Notes: generated by a model not told the origin, from the sequence alone. A stretch of 64,000 nucleotides of DNA from Streptomyces griseoruber (GCF_001514205.1 NZ_KQ948770.1:186001-250000); one strand, 5' to 3'; counted from the stretch's first letter, positions 8,380 through 16,697 are shown. Translations and numbers: made by a program.

Positions 8380-9585
8380 TCAGTGGTGGGCGGCTGCCCG
8401 CTGTGCGGCGGCGCCGGCGGCGACGACCGTGCCGGGGACACCGTCACGGCGTTCCAGGGCGGACGAGACGACGGCGAGGACCAGGGCGGCGGCGGCGAGG
8501 GCGGCACCGACCCAGTTCGGGGCGGTGTAACCGAGGCCGGCGGCGATGACCAGGCCGCCGAGCCAGGCGGACAGCGCGTTGCCGAGGTTGAAGGCGCCGA
8601 TGTTCACGGCCGAGGCCAGCGTCGGGGCGCCGTGCGCCTGGTCGAGGACGCGCTTTTGCAGCGGCGGCACGGTGGCGAAGCCCAGGGCGCCGATCAGGAC
8701 GATCGTGACGGCCGCGAGGGCCTTGTGGTGAGCGGTGACGGTAAAGAGGGCCAGAACGACCGCCAGGGCGCCCAGGGAGACGTACAGCATCGGCATCAGG
8801 GCGCGGTCGGCGTACCGGCCGCCGACGAGGTTGCCGCCGACCATGCCGAGCCCGAAGAGGACCAGGAGCCAGGTGACGGAGCCGTCGGCGAAGCCGGTGA
8901 CGTGGGTCGCCATCGGCGCGATGTAGGTGATGGCCGCGAAGACGCCGCCGAAGCCGAGGACCGTCATCGCCATGGCGAGCAGTACCTGGGCGTTCTTGAA
9001 GGCGGCCAGCTCGTGGCGCAGGCGCACGCCCCGTGCCCGTGGCAGCTCGGGGACCAGCCGGGCGATGCCGGCCAGGCCGACCACGCCGAGAGCGGCGACG
9101 ATCCCGAAGGTGACCCGCCAGCCGATGTGCTGGCCGACGAGGGTGCCCAGCGGGACGCCGACCACGTTGGCGACGGTCAGACCGGTGAACATCATGGCGA
9201 TGGCTCCGGCCTTCTTGTCCGGGGCGACCAGATCGGCCGCGACGACCGAGCCGATGCCGAAGAAGGCGCCGTGGGCGAGCGAGGCGACCACCCGGCCGAT
9301 CAGCAGCACGGCGAAGGCCGGGGCGACGGCGGAGAGCAGGTTGCCGACGATGAACAGGCCCATCAGCAGCATCAGCATCCGCTTGCGGGGGACCCTGGTG
9401 CCGAGGACGGTCATCAGCGGGGCGCCGAACATGACGCCGAGCGCGTAGCCGGTCACCAGGAAGCCGGCCGTGGGGATGGAGACCCCGAAGTCGGCCGCGA
9501 CCTCCGGCAGCAAGCCCATGATCACAAACTCGGTGGTGCCGATTCCGAAGGCCCCGATCGCGAGGGCCAGAAGCGCGAGAGGCAT
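8380..9585 (-). CDS. MFS drug/sugar efflux transporter (DHA1, AraJ/CmlR type)
   Basis: 401 aa, about 12 hydrophobic segments. The start M-P-L-A-L-L-A-L-A-I-G-A-F-G-I-G-T-T-E-F is characteristic of this efflux subfamily, and G-x-L-x-D-R-V-type loop elements (G-T-R-V-P-R-K-R) follow helix 2. Expected to export small hydrophobic compounds by proton antiport; substrate unknown. Divergent from a MarR gene with 141 bases between the starts, where two matching dyads lie, so MarR control is likely. The ATG fits the family N-terminus; the longer frame would run into the operator. Confidence 0.87.
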   Translation of the reverse strand: MPLALLALAIGAFGIGTTEFVIMGLLPEVAADFGVSIPTAGFLVTGYALGVMFGAPLMTVLGTRVPRKRMLMLLMGLFIVGNLLSAVAPAFAVLLIGRVVASLAHGAFFGIGSVVAADLVAPDKKAGAIAMMFTGLTVANVVGVPLGTLVGQHIGWRVTFGIVAALGVVGLAGIARLVPELPRARGVRLRHELAAFKNAQVLLAMAMTVLGFGGVFAAITYIAPMATHVTGFADGSVTWLLVLFGLGMVGGNLVGGRYADRALMPMLYVSLGALAVVLALFTVTAHHKALAAVTIVLIGALGFATVPPLQKRVLDQAHGAPTLASAVNIGAFNLGNALSAWLGGLVIAAGLGYTAPNWVGAALAAAALVLAVVSSALERRDGVPGTVVAAGAAAQRAAAHH

Positions 9586-9607
9586 GGGGGTGGACCTTCC
9601 CAGACGA

Positions 9608-9630
9608 TTGCAGATGCGCTTTACATGCGT
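9608..9630. promoter_or_regulatory. Putative MarR operator, site 1
   Basis: TTGCA-N13-TGCGT, an imperfect dyad sharing its half-site and spacing with site 2, which starts 32 bases further on (about three helical turns). Proximal to the MFS start. Confidence 0.5.
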
Positions 9631-9639
9631 CCACAATAA

Positions 9640-9662
9640 TTGCAGACGCGGGCTATATGCAA
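9640..9662. promoter_or_regulatory. Putative MarR operator, site 2
   Basis: TTGCA-N13-TGCAA, a perfect inverted repeat of the half-site, in the MFS-MarR intergenic region. The 12-mer ATTGCAGA(T/C)GCG is common to both sites. Confidence 0.55.
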
Positions 9663-9726
9663 CCGCCGGCTATCGCGGCGCTGCTCTATCCTGGTGTCAG
9701 CCGCTCCGGGACCGAGGAGAACGCCC

Positions 9727-10191
9727 ATGACCGCGACGGACCCCGCGCTCACCGCCCTCGCCCAGGGCTGGTGCGCCCTCTCCCTGCTGCACGGGAGGAT
9801 CGAGGCCCACATCGAGCGCGCCCTGCAGAACGGGCACGACCTGAGCGTGCGCGAGTACTCCCTGCTCGACGTGCTCAGCCGGCAGCACGACGGCGAGGGA
9901 GGCCATCTGCAGATGAAGCAGGTCGCCGACGCGGTCGTCCTCAGCCAGAGCGCCACCACCCGGCTGGTCACCCGGCTCGAGGACCGCGGCCTCCTGGAGC
10001 GCTATCTGTGCCCCACCGACCGCCGGGGCATCTACACCAACGTCACCGGGGCAGGCCTCGCACTGCTCGCCAAGGCCCGGCCGACCAATGACGCCGCGCT
10101 GCGCGAGGCCCTCGACGAAGCCGCCGAGAACCCCGAACTGGCGCCACTGGTCCACGTCGTGGAGACGCTGAAGGCGCCGACTGCCGCGTAG
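9727..10191 (+). CDS. MarR-family transcriptional regulator
   Basis: 154 aa winged-helix repressor: dimerisation helices at both ends and a central HTH (L-Q-M-K-Q-V-A-D-A-V-V-L-S-Q-S-A-T-T-R-L-V) followed by the wing (C-P-T-D-R-R-G). The D-R-R motif of the wing is present. The ATG was chosen over upstream in-frame codons because those fall in the operator region. It probably represses itself and the divergent exporter until a ligand, perhaps the exported compound, binds. Confidence 0.87.
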   Translation: MTATDPALTALAQGWCALSLLHGRIEAHIERALQNGHDLSVREYSLLDVLSRQHDGEGGHLQMKQVADAVVLSQSATTRLVTRLEDRGLLERYLCPTDRRGIYTNVTGAGLALLAKARPTNDAALREALDEAAENPELAPLVHVVETLKAPTAA

Positions 10192-10224
10192 AGCGCGCCC
10201 ACCGCGCATGCGTAGGGTGCGGCC

Positions 10225-10677
10225 ATGGGAGATCTCGACATCCGAGCCGCCGTCGCTGAGGACATCCCCGCGATCGTCGGCATGCTCGCGGACGACCCTC
10301 TGGGCGCACAGCGGGAATCACCGGACGACCTCACGCCGTACCGGAGCGCGCTGGAGCGGCTCACAGCCGATCCGAACCAGCGGCTGGTCGTCGCCGTACG
10401 CGAGGGGCGCGTCGTCGGCACGCTCCAGCTGACGATCATCCCCGGCCTGTCCCGTCGCGGGGCGACCAGATCGGTCATCGAGGGCGTACGCGTGCACGCC
10501 GACGAACGCGGGAGCGGTCTGGGCTCGCGCTTCATCGAGTGGGCGATCGAGGAATCCCGCCGGGAGAACTGCCAGTTGGTGCAGCTCACCTCCGATGTCA
10601 CCCGCACGGACGCCCACCGCTTCTACGAACGGCTGGGATTCGTGGCCTCACACGTGGGCTTCAAGTTGCAGCTCTGA
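10225..10677 (+). CDS. GNAT-family N-acetyltransferase
   Basis: 150 aa single-domain acetyltransferase. The acetyl-CoA motif is D-E-R-G-S-G-L-G-S-R-F (R/Q-x-x-G-x-G/A variant) followed by the C-terminal F-Y-E-R-L-G-F signature. Substrate unknown. It starts 33 bases after the MarR gene and may be co-transcribed with it. Transcription should end at the parS-centred palindrome immediately downstream. Confidence 0.83.
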   Translation: MGDLDIRAAVAEDIPAIVGMLADDPLGAQRESPDDLTPYRSALERLTADPNQRLVVAVREGRVVGTLQLTIIPGLSRRGATRSVIEGVRVHADERGSGLGSRFIEWAIEESRRENCQLVQLTSDVTRTDAHRFYERLGFVASHVGFKLQL

Positions 10678-10684
10678 AGAACCT

Positions 10685-10724
10685 GAAGGGGTGCCATGTT
10701 TCACGTGAAACATGGCACCCCTTC
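10685..10724. terminator. 40-bp perfect palindrome with parS at its centre, probable bidirectional terminator
   Basis: GAAGGGGTGCCATGTTTCAC followed by its exact reverse complement. It lies between convergent genes (GNAT and serine hydrolase), starting 8 bases after the GNAT stop. As RNA it would form a 20-bp stem; as DNA it carries a perfect parS. Confidence 0.65.
10698..10711. promoter_or_regulatory. parS
   Basis: Exact GTTTCACGTGAAAC forming the core of the 40-bp palindrome. Confidence 0.92.
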
Positions 10725-10737
10725 TCCATGGGAACGG

Positions 10738-12123
10738 TCAGCCGATCCCCCGCCACCCCTCCGGGTCCACCCCGCCGGGCACGGCAGTGCCCTCCTCGTA
10801 CGGCTGGCGGGTGAAGACGAACGATCCGAGGTCCAGGTGATCCACGGTCCCGTCCGGCCGCCGCACGGGCCGTAGAAGCTCTCCGGCGAAGTAGCCCTCC
10901 AGGCCCGTCCAGGTACCGTCCCCGTTCGGCCGGAACCGTGAGCGGCGCCCGCCTCCGGACAGCGGGCCCAGGGAGACCAGCCCGTCGGCCGTGACCCGCA
11001 GGACGCTGGGACTGGTCCCCCAGTACCACGGACCCGCCAGCTCCAGCACGGACCGGTCGACCTCGCGCAGCGGCCGCCACGGCTCCGGGACGCGCGGCTC
11101 GGCCTCCGCCACGAGCCGGACGAGATCGGCGCCCACCTGGCCCAGCAGCGGACCGGAGGTGCAGTTGGCGAGGACCACGGCCGCGACGTCGTCCGCCACG
11201 GCGACGGTGAGGTTGGCCAGGAAGCCCGGCACCGAGCCGGAGTGGCCCACGAGCACCCGCCCGTCCCGGTGCTGGATCTGCATCCCGAGCCCATAGGTGG
11301 CGCCCTCGGTGAGATCGGCGACCTCGGCCGGCGTCGCGGGCGTCCCCATCTCCCGCAGGGTCTCCGCGCTCAGCACCCGCGCGTCGCCGCGCATCAGGAA
11401 GGCGGCGAACCGTGCGAGGTCCCCGGTGGTGGACCAGAGCTGGCCGGCCGGGGCCATCGGCCCATACTCCTCGGTGGGTTCGGGTTGCATCGCATCGGCC
11501 CAGGGATGTACCGCCCAGCCACCCGCGGCAGGGGCCTGCGGCCGGACGCTCGTGCGGTCGAGGCCCAGGGGTTCGAGCACTTCACGCCGGAGTGCGTCCT
11601 CCCAGGCCGCTCCGCGCAGCCTCTCCACGAGGGCGCCCAGCACGGCGTACCCGGGATTCGAGTAGTGGTGACGGCGGCCCGCCGGATGCAGGGCCGTCCC
11701 CTCGCCCAGGACGTCGGCGAGCTCCGGCCGCAGCGACCCCGGGGTGCGCTCCCACCACGGCCCGGGCGTCTCGGCCGCCAACCCGCCCGTGTGGGCGAGC
11801 AGTTGGGCGATCGTCAGCTCCCCCGCCCCCGTGCCGGGCAGATGCTTCTCCAGCACGTCCTCGAGGTCGAGCGCTCCCTCGTCGCGCAGCCGCAGCACGA
11901 GAACCGCGGTGAAGGTCTTGGTGATCGAGCCGATCCGGTACTGCACGTTCTCGTCCGGGGCGTGCCCGTCGACCGAGGTCCGCGCCCCGTGCCAGACGGC
12001 CCGCCCGTCCCGTACCACCGCGGCGACGAGCGACGGGGCGCGACCGTCGGCCTGGGCCACGGCGATCCGGTGCAGCAGCGCACGCCGGGTGCCGGGAAGC
12101 AACTCTTCCTGAGGTGTCGTCAT
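10738..12123 (-). CDS. Serine hydrolase, beta-lactamase/D-alanyl-D-alanine carboxypeptidase (class C) family
   Basis: 461 aa. Active-site motifs of the serine beta-lactamase-like fold are present: S66-I-T-K69, Y154-S-N156, and H-S-G near residue 308 replacing K-T-G as in class C/CubicO relatives. The last about 100 residues form a separate beta-rich domain, as in many such esterases and peptidases. No signal peptide is visible, so it is probably cytoplasmic. Likely an esterase, peptidase or amide hydrolase of unknown substrate; not evidence of antibiotic resistance. Confidence 0.83.
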   Translation of the reverse strand: MTTPQEELLPGTRRALLHRIAVAQADGRAPSLVAAVVRDGRAVWHGARTSVDGHAPDENVQYRIGSITKTFTAVLVLRLRDEGALDLEDVLEKHLPGTGAGELTIAQLLAHTGGLAAETPGPWWERTPGSLRPELADVLGEGTALHPAGRRHHYSNPGYAVLGALVERLRGAAWEDALRREVLEPLGLDRTSVRPQAPAAGGWAVHPWADAMQPEPTEEYGPMAPAGQLWSTTGDLARFAAFLMRGDARVLSAETLREMGTPATPAEVADLTEGATYGLGMQIQHRDGRVLVGHSGSVPGFLANLTVAVADDVAAVVLANCTSGPLLGQVGADLVRLVAEAEPRVPEPWRPLREVDRSVLELAGPWYWGTSPSVLRVTADGLVSLGPLSGGGRRSRFRPNGDGTWTGLEGYFAGELLRPVRRPDGTVDHLDLGSFVFTRQPYEEGTAVPGGVDPEGWRGIG

Positions 12124-12230
12124 GGGCCCAGTCCACCCGCTCGCGCCCCCGGCGTCGAATTCGTTTCACCCGGGGTGCGGGGTCTCGCCGCTCGCGACCT
12201 GTCGATCGTGCGTGACCTGGGCGTTCTTGG

Positions 12231-12310
12231 CTGTCTCACGGCCTTGTCACCCATGATCAGCCTCAAATCCGTGGCATTTCCTCGCGCGGGCGAGGTCGGG
12301 ATCAGGCGGC
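12231..12310. repeat. Diverged direct repeat, copy A
   Basis: Contains CTGTCTCACGGC and, 40 bases on, GTGGCATTTCCTC; the same two words recur, 38 bases apart, after the DHFR-like gene. This roughly 320-base gap between the serine hydrolase and the DHFR-like gene holds nothing else I can identify. The pair could be remnants of an insertion sequence end. Confidence 0.4.
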
Positions 12311-12444
12311 TTGCCCGTGTCGGCCGAGTGCACCACGCTGAGCCCCGAGCACGAGGACTACCGGCGAGCCCAGATCGCGCACCGATGAGTTTCCCGCGCC
12401 GCACTGGTCCATACGCCGGACACCCACGGACGGAAGGCTGGGCC

Positions 12445-13011
12445 ATGCGGAAACTGATCTACGGCATGAACCTGACCCTGGACGGCTACATCGCCGCGGC
12501 CGGCGACGACATCGGCTGGAGCGGACCGCCGAGCCACGAGCTGTTCCAGTGGTGGCTCGACCACGAGCGGGCGAGTGGCCTGTCGCTGTACGGGCGCAAG
12601 CTGTGGGAGGCGATGAGCTCCTACTGGCCGACCGGCGACCAGCAGCCCAGCGCCACCCCGGCGGAGATCGAGTTCGCGCGGAACTGGCGGGACACGCCGA
12701 AGGTGGTGTTCTCCTCGACGATCGACAAGGTCGACTGGAACACCCGCCTGGTCACCGGCGACGCGATCGCCGAGATCACCCGTCTCAAGGCCGAGGACGG
12801 CGGCCCCATGAACATCGGCGGCGCGACGCTCGCCGGGGCGGCCATGCGCGCCGGGCTGATCGACGAGTACGCGATCGCCACCCATCCGGTCCTGGTGGGC
12901 GGCGGCACGCCGTTCTTCACCGCGCTGGACAGCTGGGTGAACCTGAACCTGGTGGAGACGCGGACGTTTCCCGGCGGCGTGGTCCTGACCAGGTACGAGA
13001 CGAGGCGCTGA
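12445..13011 (+). CDS. Dihydrofolate reductase-like (RibD C-terminal domain) protein
   Basis: 188 aa. Begins R-K-L-I-Y-G-M-N-L-T-L-D-G-Y-I-A, the typical N-terminus of the 'dihydrofolate reductase family' / RibD-C proteins, and contains G-G-A-T-L-A-G-A and H-P-V-L-V-G-G-G-T-P-F-F, the nucleotide-binding turns. Probably an NADPH-dependent reductase of unknown substrate; essential DHFR activity is not implied. The ATG follows GGAAGG with 8-9 bases. The gene is bracketed by a diverged direct repeat, which suggests it may have been gained with a mobile segment. Confidence 0.8.
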   Translation: MRKLIYGMNLTLDGYIAAAGDDIGWSGPPSHELFQWWLDHERASGLSLYGRKLWEAMSSYWPTGDQQPSATPAEIEFARNWRDTPKVVFSSTIDKVDWNTRLVTGDAIAEITRLKAEDGGPMNIGGATLAGAAMRAGLIDEYAIATHPVLVGGGTPFFTALDSWVNLNLVETRTFPGGVVLTRYETRR

Positions 13012-13022
13012 GCAGCTTCCCG

Positions 13023-13095
13023 CTGTCTCACGGCTTGGATGGGTGGTGCCTCTCACCGTCGTGGCATTTCCTCAGCCGGGATCTTCTGGGCGGCT
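13023..13095. repeat. Diverged direct repeat, copy B
   Basis: Shares CTGTCTCACGGC and GTGGCATTTCCTC with copy A, in the same orientation 790 bases away. On the minus strand both copies read R-K-C-H before diverging, compatible with a transposase 3' end, but I cannot name a family. The rest of this roughly 310-base gap up to dnaB shows only short unconvincing frames. Confidence 0.4.
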
Positions 13096-13323
13096 GCGAC
13101 GACTCGTTGACAGCGCGGGAGCCGCTGTCGTGCGTACGGGCCGGTGAAGGCTTCGCCCAGGATGCAGGGAAGAGCCTCGGCTTCGTCAGCGGCGCGTAGG
13201 GCGGTCTGGTGGCCGGCTCCGCCGCGTGGCGGGAGGGGCATGTCGAGGACGGCATAGGTGCCGCCCATGTGCCATCGGAGATGAGATCGTGCCGCGGGAT
13301 CCGGGACCCTGCACGGGGCGGGA

Positions 13324-14793
13324 TCAGGTCTGTGCCATGTCCACGAAGCGGGAGTAGTGGCCCTGGAAGGCCACGGTGATGGTGGCCGTCGGGCCGTTAC
13401 GGTGCTTGCCCACGATGATGTCCGCCTCGCCGGCGCGCGGGGACTCCTTCTCGTAGGCGTCCTCGCGGTGCAGCAGGATCACCATGTCGGCGTCCTGCTC
13501 GATGGATCCGGACTCACGCAGGTCGGAGACCATCGGCTTCTTGTCCGTGCGCTGCTCGGGGCCACGGTTGAGCTGGGAGAGCGCGATCACCGGGACCTCG
13601 AGCTCCTTCGCCAGGAGCTTGAGGTTACGGGACATGTCGGAGACCTCCTGCTGGCGGCTCTCGGAGCGCTTGCCGCCGGACTGCATCAGCTGGAGGTAGT
13701 CGATGATGACGAGCCTGATGTCGTTGCGCTGCTTGAGCCGGCGGCACTTCGCGCGGATCTCCATCATCGACAGGTTCGGGGAGTCGTCGATGAACAGCGG
13801 CGCGGACGACACCTCGGGCATCCGGCGGGCCAGCCGCGTCCAGTCCTCGTCCGTCATGGTGCCTGAGCGCATGTGGTGCAGGGCGACCCGGGCCTCGGCG
13901 GACAGCAGACGCATCGCGATCTCGTTGCGGCCCATTTCGAGGGAGAAGATGACGCTGGGCAGGTTGTTCTTGATCGACGCGGCCCGCGCGAAGTCCAGCG
14001 CGAGCGTCGACTTGCCCATCGCGGGACGGGCGGCGATGACGATCATCTGGCCCGGGTGCAGACCGTTGGTGAGCGAGTCGAGGTCCGTGAAACCGGTGGG
14101 CACACCGGTCATCTCGCCGCTGCGCGAGCCGATCGCCTCGATCTCGTCGAGCGCGCCCTCCATGATGTCGCCGAGCGGGAGGTAGTCCTCGCTGGTGCGC
14201 TGCTCGGTGACCGCGTAGATCTCGGCCTGGGCCCGGTTGACGATCTCGTCGACGTCGTCGTCGCCCGCGTATCCCATCTGGGTGATGCGGGTGCCGGCCT
14301 CGACCAGGCGACGCAGGACCGCCCGCTCGTGCACGATCTCCGCGTAGTACTCGGCGTTGGCCGCCGTGGGCACCGTCTGGACGAGGGTGTGCAGATACGA
14401 TGCGCCGCCGACCTTGTTGATCTCGCCGCGCTTGGTGAGCTCGGCGGCGATCGTGATGGGGTCGGCCGGTTCGCCCTTGGCGTAGACGTCGAGGATCGCC
14501 TGGTAGATCGTCTCGTGCGCGGGCTTGTAGAAGTCGTGGCCCTTGAGGACCTCGACGACGTCGGCGATGGCGTCCTTGGACAGGAGCATGCCGCCGAGGA
14601 CGGACTGCTCGGCGTCGAGGTCCTGCGGCGGGACGCGCTCGAAGGTGGAGCCGCCCTCCCACTCACCGCTCTCCCGGCCCCGCTCGTGCTGCTCGTCACG
14701 GCCTCGGCCGCCGTCCCGGCGGCGGGCGGGGGGCAGACGATCACTGGGTCCGCTGTCGGCCCACGGGTCGTCCAAGGGCTCGGAAATGCTCAC
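13324..14793 (-). CDS. dnaB: Replicative DNA helicase DnaB
   Basis: 489 aa hexameric 5'-3' helicase of the replisome. After a charged N-terminal tail of about 50 residues come the N-terminal collar domain (V-P-P-Q-D-L-D-A-E-Q-S-V-L-G-G-M) and the RecA-type domain with Walker A A-R-P-A-M-G-K-S-T, the S-L-E-M motif, and D-Y-L-Q-L-M (Walker B). No intein is present. The GTG start has GGAGGAGG just upstream. It lies about 38 kb from oriC; a cluster of DnaA-box sequences in its upstream region suggests a link to DnaA. Confidence 0.97.
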   Translation of the reverse strand: MSISEPLDDPWADSGPSDRLPPARRRDGGRGRDEQHERGRESGEWEGGSTFERVPPQDLDAEQSVLGGMLLSKDAIADVVEVLKGHDFYKPAHETIYQAILDVYAKGEPADPITIAAELTKRGEINKVGGASYLHTLVQTVPTAANAEYYAEIVHERAVLRRLVEAGTRITQMGYAGDDDVDEIVNRAQAEIYAVTEQRTSEDYLPLGDIMEGALDEIEAIGSRSGEMTGVPTGFTDLDSLTNGLHPGQMIVIAARPAMGKSTLALDFARAASIKNNLPSVIFSLEMGRNEIAMRLLSAEARVALHHMRSGTMTDEDWTRLARRMPEVSSAPLFIDDSPNLSMMEIRAKCRRLKQRNDIRLVIIDYLQLMQSGGKRSESRQQEVSDMSRNLKLLAKELEVPVIALSQLNRGPEQRTDKKPMVSDLRESGSIEQDADMVILLHREDAYEKESPRAGEADIIVGKHRNGPTATITVAFQGHYSRFVDMAQT

Positions 14794-14975
14794 CGAGCCA
14801 CCTCCTCCCGTCCGCCGAGCGGACCTCGCCGTGACCTCAGTTCTACGGCACGGCACTGACAATTGAGAGGCCCAACTCCGGTTCAGGCGCGTCGGTTTTG
14901 TGACGGTTCCACCGGCCGGTGGACGGAGCGGGCGCCGGACCACGGTAGGCCCGCGGGCACCGTCAGCCAATCTGG

Positions 14976-14984
14976 TTATCCACA
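14976..14984 (+). promoter_or_regulatory. DnaA box (TTATCCACA) upstream of dnaB
   Basis: Exact match to the strong consensus TTATCCACA, about 185 bases upstream of the dnaB start and between dnaB and the divergent MATE gene. Confidence 0.65.
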
Positions 14985-15010
14985 GGCCATGTGGACGACG
15001 GCCCGGATGC

Positions 15011-15019
15011 TGTGGACAA
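15011..15019 (-). promoter_or_regulatory. DnaA box (TTGTCCACA) upstream of dnaB
   Basis: Exact Streptomyces-preferred box on the minus strand, 26 bases after the previous box and in opposite orientation. The 450-base gap between dnaB and the MATE gene otherwise holds only partial TCCACA words and an inverted repeat near the MATE start. Confidence 0.65.
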
Positions 15020-15195
15020 CTCCGCAAAACCTGTGCACGACCCGGTGGACAGCCCTGTGAACAAGCCCTCTTCTTTTCCTGCCGACAGCCCCTGACCTGC
15101 ATCTTTCCGATCCACCGGCTGTGCAGAAGAAAAACTTTTCCCGTCAGCGCAAGATCGCTTCGAACGAGGGGGGAAACGACACGCAACGCAACGAG

Positions 15196-15230
15196 AGGTA
15201 AGGGTCACATCGCAATTGCATCTCTTACCT
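15196..15230. promoter_or_regulatory. Inverted repeat before the MATE gene
   Basis: AGGTAAG ... CTTACCT around the 8-bp palindrome GCAATTGC, ending 22 bases before the MATE start. It could be an operator for this gene or part of its promoter. Function is a guess. Confidence 0.35.
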
Positions 15231-15252
15231 GTGGACGATTAGATTGATGCCC

Positions 15253-16590
15253 ATGACACAGGCTCCCGCGCCCCCCAGGGCCATCCGGCGACAGCACGAT
15301 CGGGAGATCGTCGCGCTGGCCGTTCCGGCCTTCGGCGCGCTGGTCGCCGAGCCCCTCTTCGTCCTGGCCGACAGTGCCATCGTCGGCCATCTCGGCACCG
15401 CCCAGCTCGCCGGACTGGGCATCGCCTCCGCCCTCCTGACCACGGCCGTCAGTGTCTTCGTCTTCCTCGCCTACGCCACCACGGCCGCCGTCGCCCGCCG
15501 CGTGGGAGCCGGTGACCTCACCTCTGCGATCCGGCAGGGCATGGACGGCATCTGGCTGGCCCTGCTGCTCGGCGCCGCCGTGGTCGCCGCCGTTCTGCCC
15601 ACGGCTCCGGCACTCGTGGAACTCTTCGGTGCCTCGGACACCGCCGCCCCCTACGCGACCACCTATCTGCGGATCTCGGTGGCCGGCATACCGGCCATGC
15701 TCGTCGTACTGGCCGCGACCGGAGTACTGCGCGGACTCCAGGACACGAAGACACCCCTCTACGTGGCGGTAGCGGGCTTCGTCGCCAACGCCGCCCTCAA
15801 CGCCGGCCTGGTCTATGGCGCCGGACTCGGGATCGCGGGCTCCGCGTGGGGGACGGTCATCGCCCAGTGCGGCATGGCCGCGGTCTACCTGGCCGTGGTG
15901 ATCCGGGGTGCCCGCCGCCACGGCGCCTCGCTGCGGCCCGACGCCGCCGGCATCAGGGCGTCCGCCCAGGCCGGCGTCCCCCTGCTGGTCCGGACGCTCT
16001 CTCTGCGGGCGATCCTGATGATCGCCACCGCCGTGGCGGCCCGTCTGGGCGATGCGGACATCGCGGCGCACCAGATCGCACTGTCCCTGTGGAGCCTGCT
16101 CGCCTTCGCCCTCGACGCCATCGCGATCGCCGGTCAGGCCATCATCGGCCGGTATCTCGGTGCGGGCGACGCCCAGGGCGCCCGGGACGCCTGCCGCCGC
16201 ATGGTGCAGTGGGGCATCGCCGTCGGCCTGCTGCTCGGGCTGCTGGTCATCCTGGCCCGGCCCGTCTTCCTGCCGCTGTTCACCAGTGACGCCGGGGTGG
16301 AGGACGCCGCGCTGCCCGCCCTGCTCGTGGTGGCGTTGTCCCAGCCGGTCTGCGGCATCGTCTTCGTCCTGGACGGCGTGCTGATGGGCGCGGGGGACGG
16401 GCCGTATCTCGCCTGGGCGATGGTCCTCACCCTCGGGGTCTTCACCCCCGTGGCGCTGCTCGTCCCCGTCCTCGGCGGCGGTCTCACCGCACTGTGGGGC
16501 GCCCTGACGCTGATGATGACGGTACGGATGGTGACGCTCTGGCTGCGTGCCCGCTCCGGCCGCTGGCTCGTCACGGGCGCGACCCGCTGA
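15253..16590 (+). CDS. MATE-family efflux transporter (DinF-like)
   Basis: 445 aa, about 12 hydrophobic helices in two six-helix halves, starting with R-E-I-V-A-L-A-V-P-A-F-G-A-L-V-A-E-P, which is typical of the DinF branch of MATE cation/drug antiporters. Expected to export organic cations using Na+ or H+. Several starts lie in a row (TTG ATG CCC ATG); I used the last ATG, which opens the conserved N-terminus M-T-Q-A-P. No Shine-Dalgarno is obvious, so the transcript may be leaderless or have a short leader. Ends against two tandem parS sites and a terminator. Confidence 0.85.
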   Translation: MTQAPAPPRAIRRQHDREIVALAVPAFGALVAEPLFVLADSAIVGHLGTAQLAGLGIASALLTTAVSVFVFLAYATTAAVARRVGAGDLTSAIRQGMDGIWLALLLGAAVVAAVLPTAPALVELFGASDTAAPYATTYLRISVAGIPAMLVVLAATGVLRGLQDTKTPLYVAVAGFVANAALNAGLVYGAGLGIAGSAWGTVIAQCGMAAVYLAVVIRGARRHGASLRPDAAGIRASAQAGVPLLVRTLSLRAILMIATAVAARLGDADIAAHQIALSLWSLLAFALDAIAIAGQAIIGRYLGAGDAQGARDACRRMVQWGIAVGLLLGLLVILARPVFLPLFTSDAGVEDAALPALLVVALSQPVCGIVFVLDGVLMGAGDGPYLAWAMVLTLGVFTPVALLVPVLGGGLTALWGALTLMMTVRMVTLWLRARSGRWLVTGATR

Positions 16591-16592
16591 CT

Positions 16593-16606
16593 GTTTCACG
16601 TGAAAC
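16593..16606. promoter_or_regulatory. parS (first of a tandem pair)
   Basis: Exact GTTTCACGTGAAAC beginning 2 bases after the MATE stop codon. Confidence 0.92.
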
Positions 16607-16610
16607 CGGC

Positions 16611-16624
16611 GTTTCACGTGAAAC
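16611..16624. promoter_or_regulatory. parS (second of a tandem pair)
   Basis: Exact GTTTCACGTGAAAC, 18 bases centre-to-centre from the previous site, the closest pair in the window. Confidence 0.92.
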
Positions 16625-16662
16625 ATCGAGAACGGGAACACGAAGCAAGAACAGGAACACAA

Positions 16663-16697
16663 AGAAGGGGCCGCACCTGGTGGGTGCGGCCCCTTCT
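16663..16697. terminator. Bidirectional hairpin terminator between the MATE gene and rplI
   Basis: Perfect 15-bp stem AGAAGGGGCCGCACC / GGTGCGGCCCCTTCT with a 5-base loop, between convergent transcription units. Confidence 0.85.

Noticed and set aside
8359..9639. Plus-strand frame of 426 codons opposite the MFS exporter
   Set aside because: Glu/Asp/Gly/Arg-rich shadow, no fold recognised.
13028..13268. Two short minus-strand frames in the gap before dnaB
   Set aside because: No clear homology; may be transposase debris but cannot be supported as genes.
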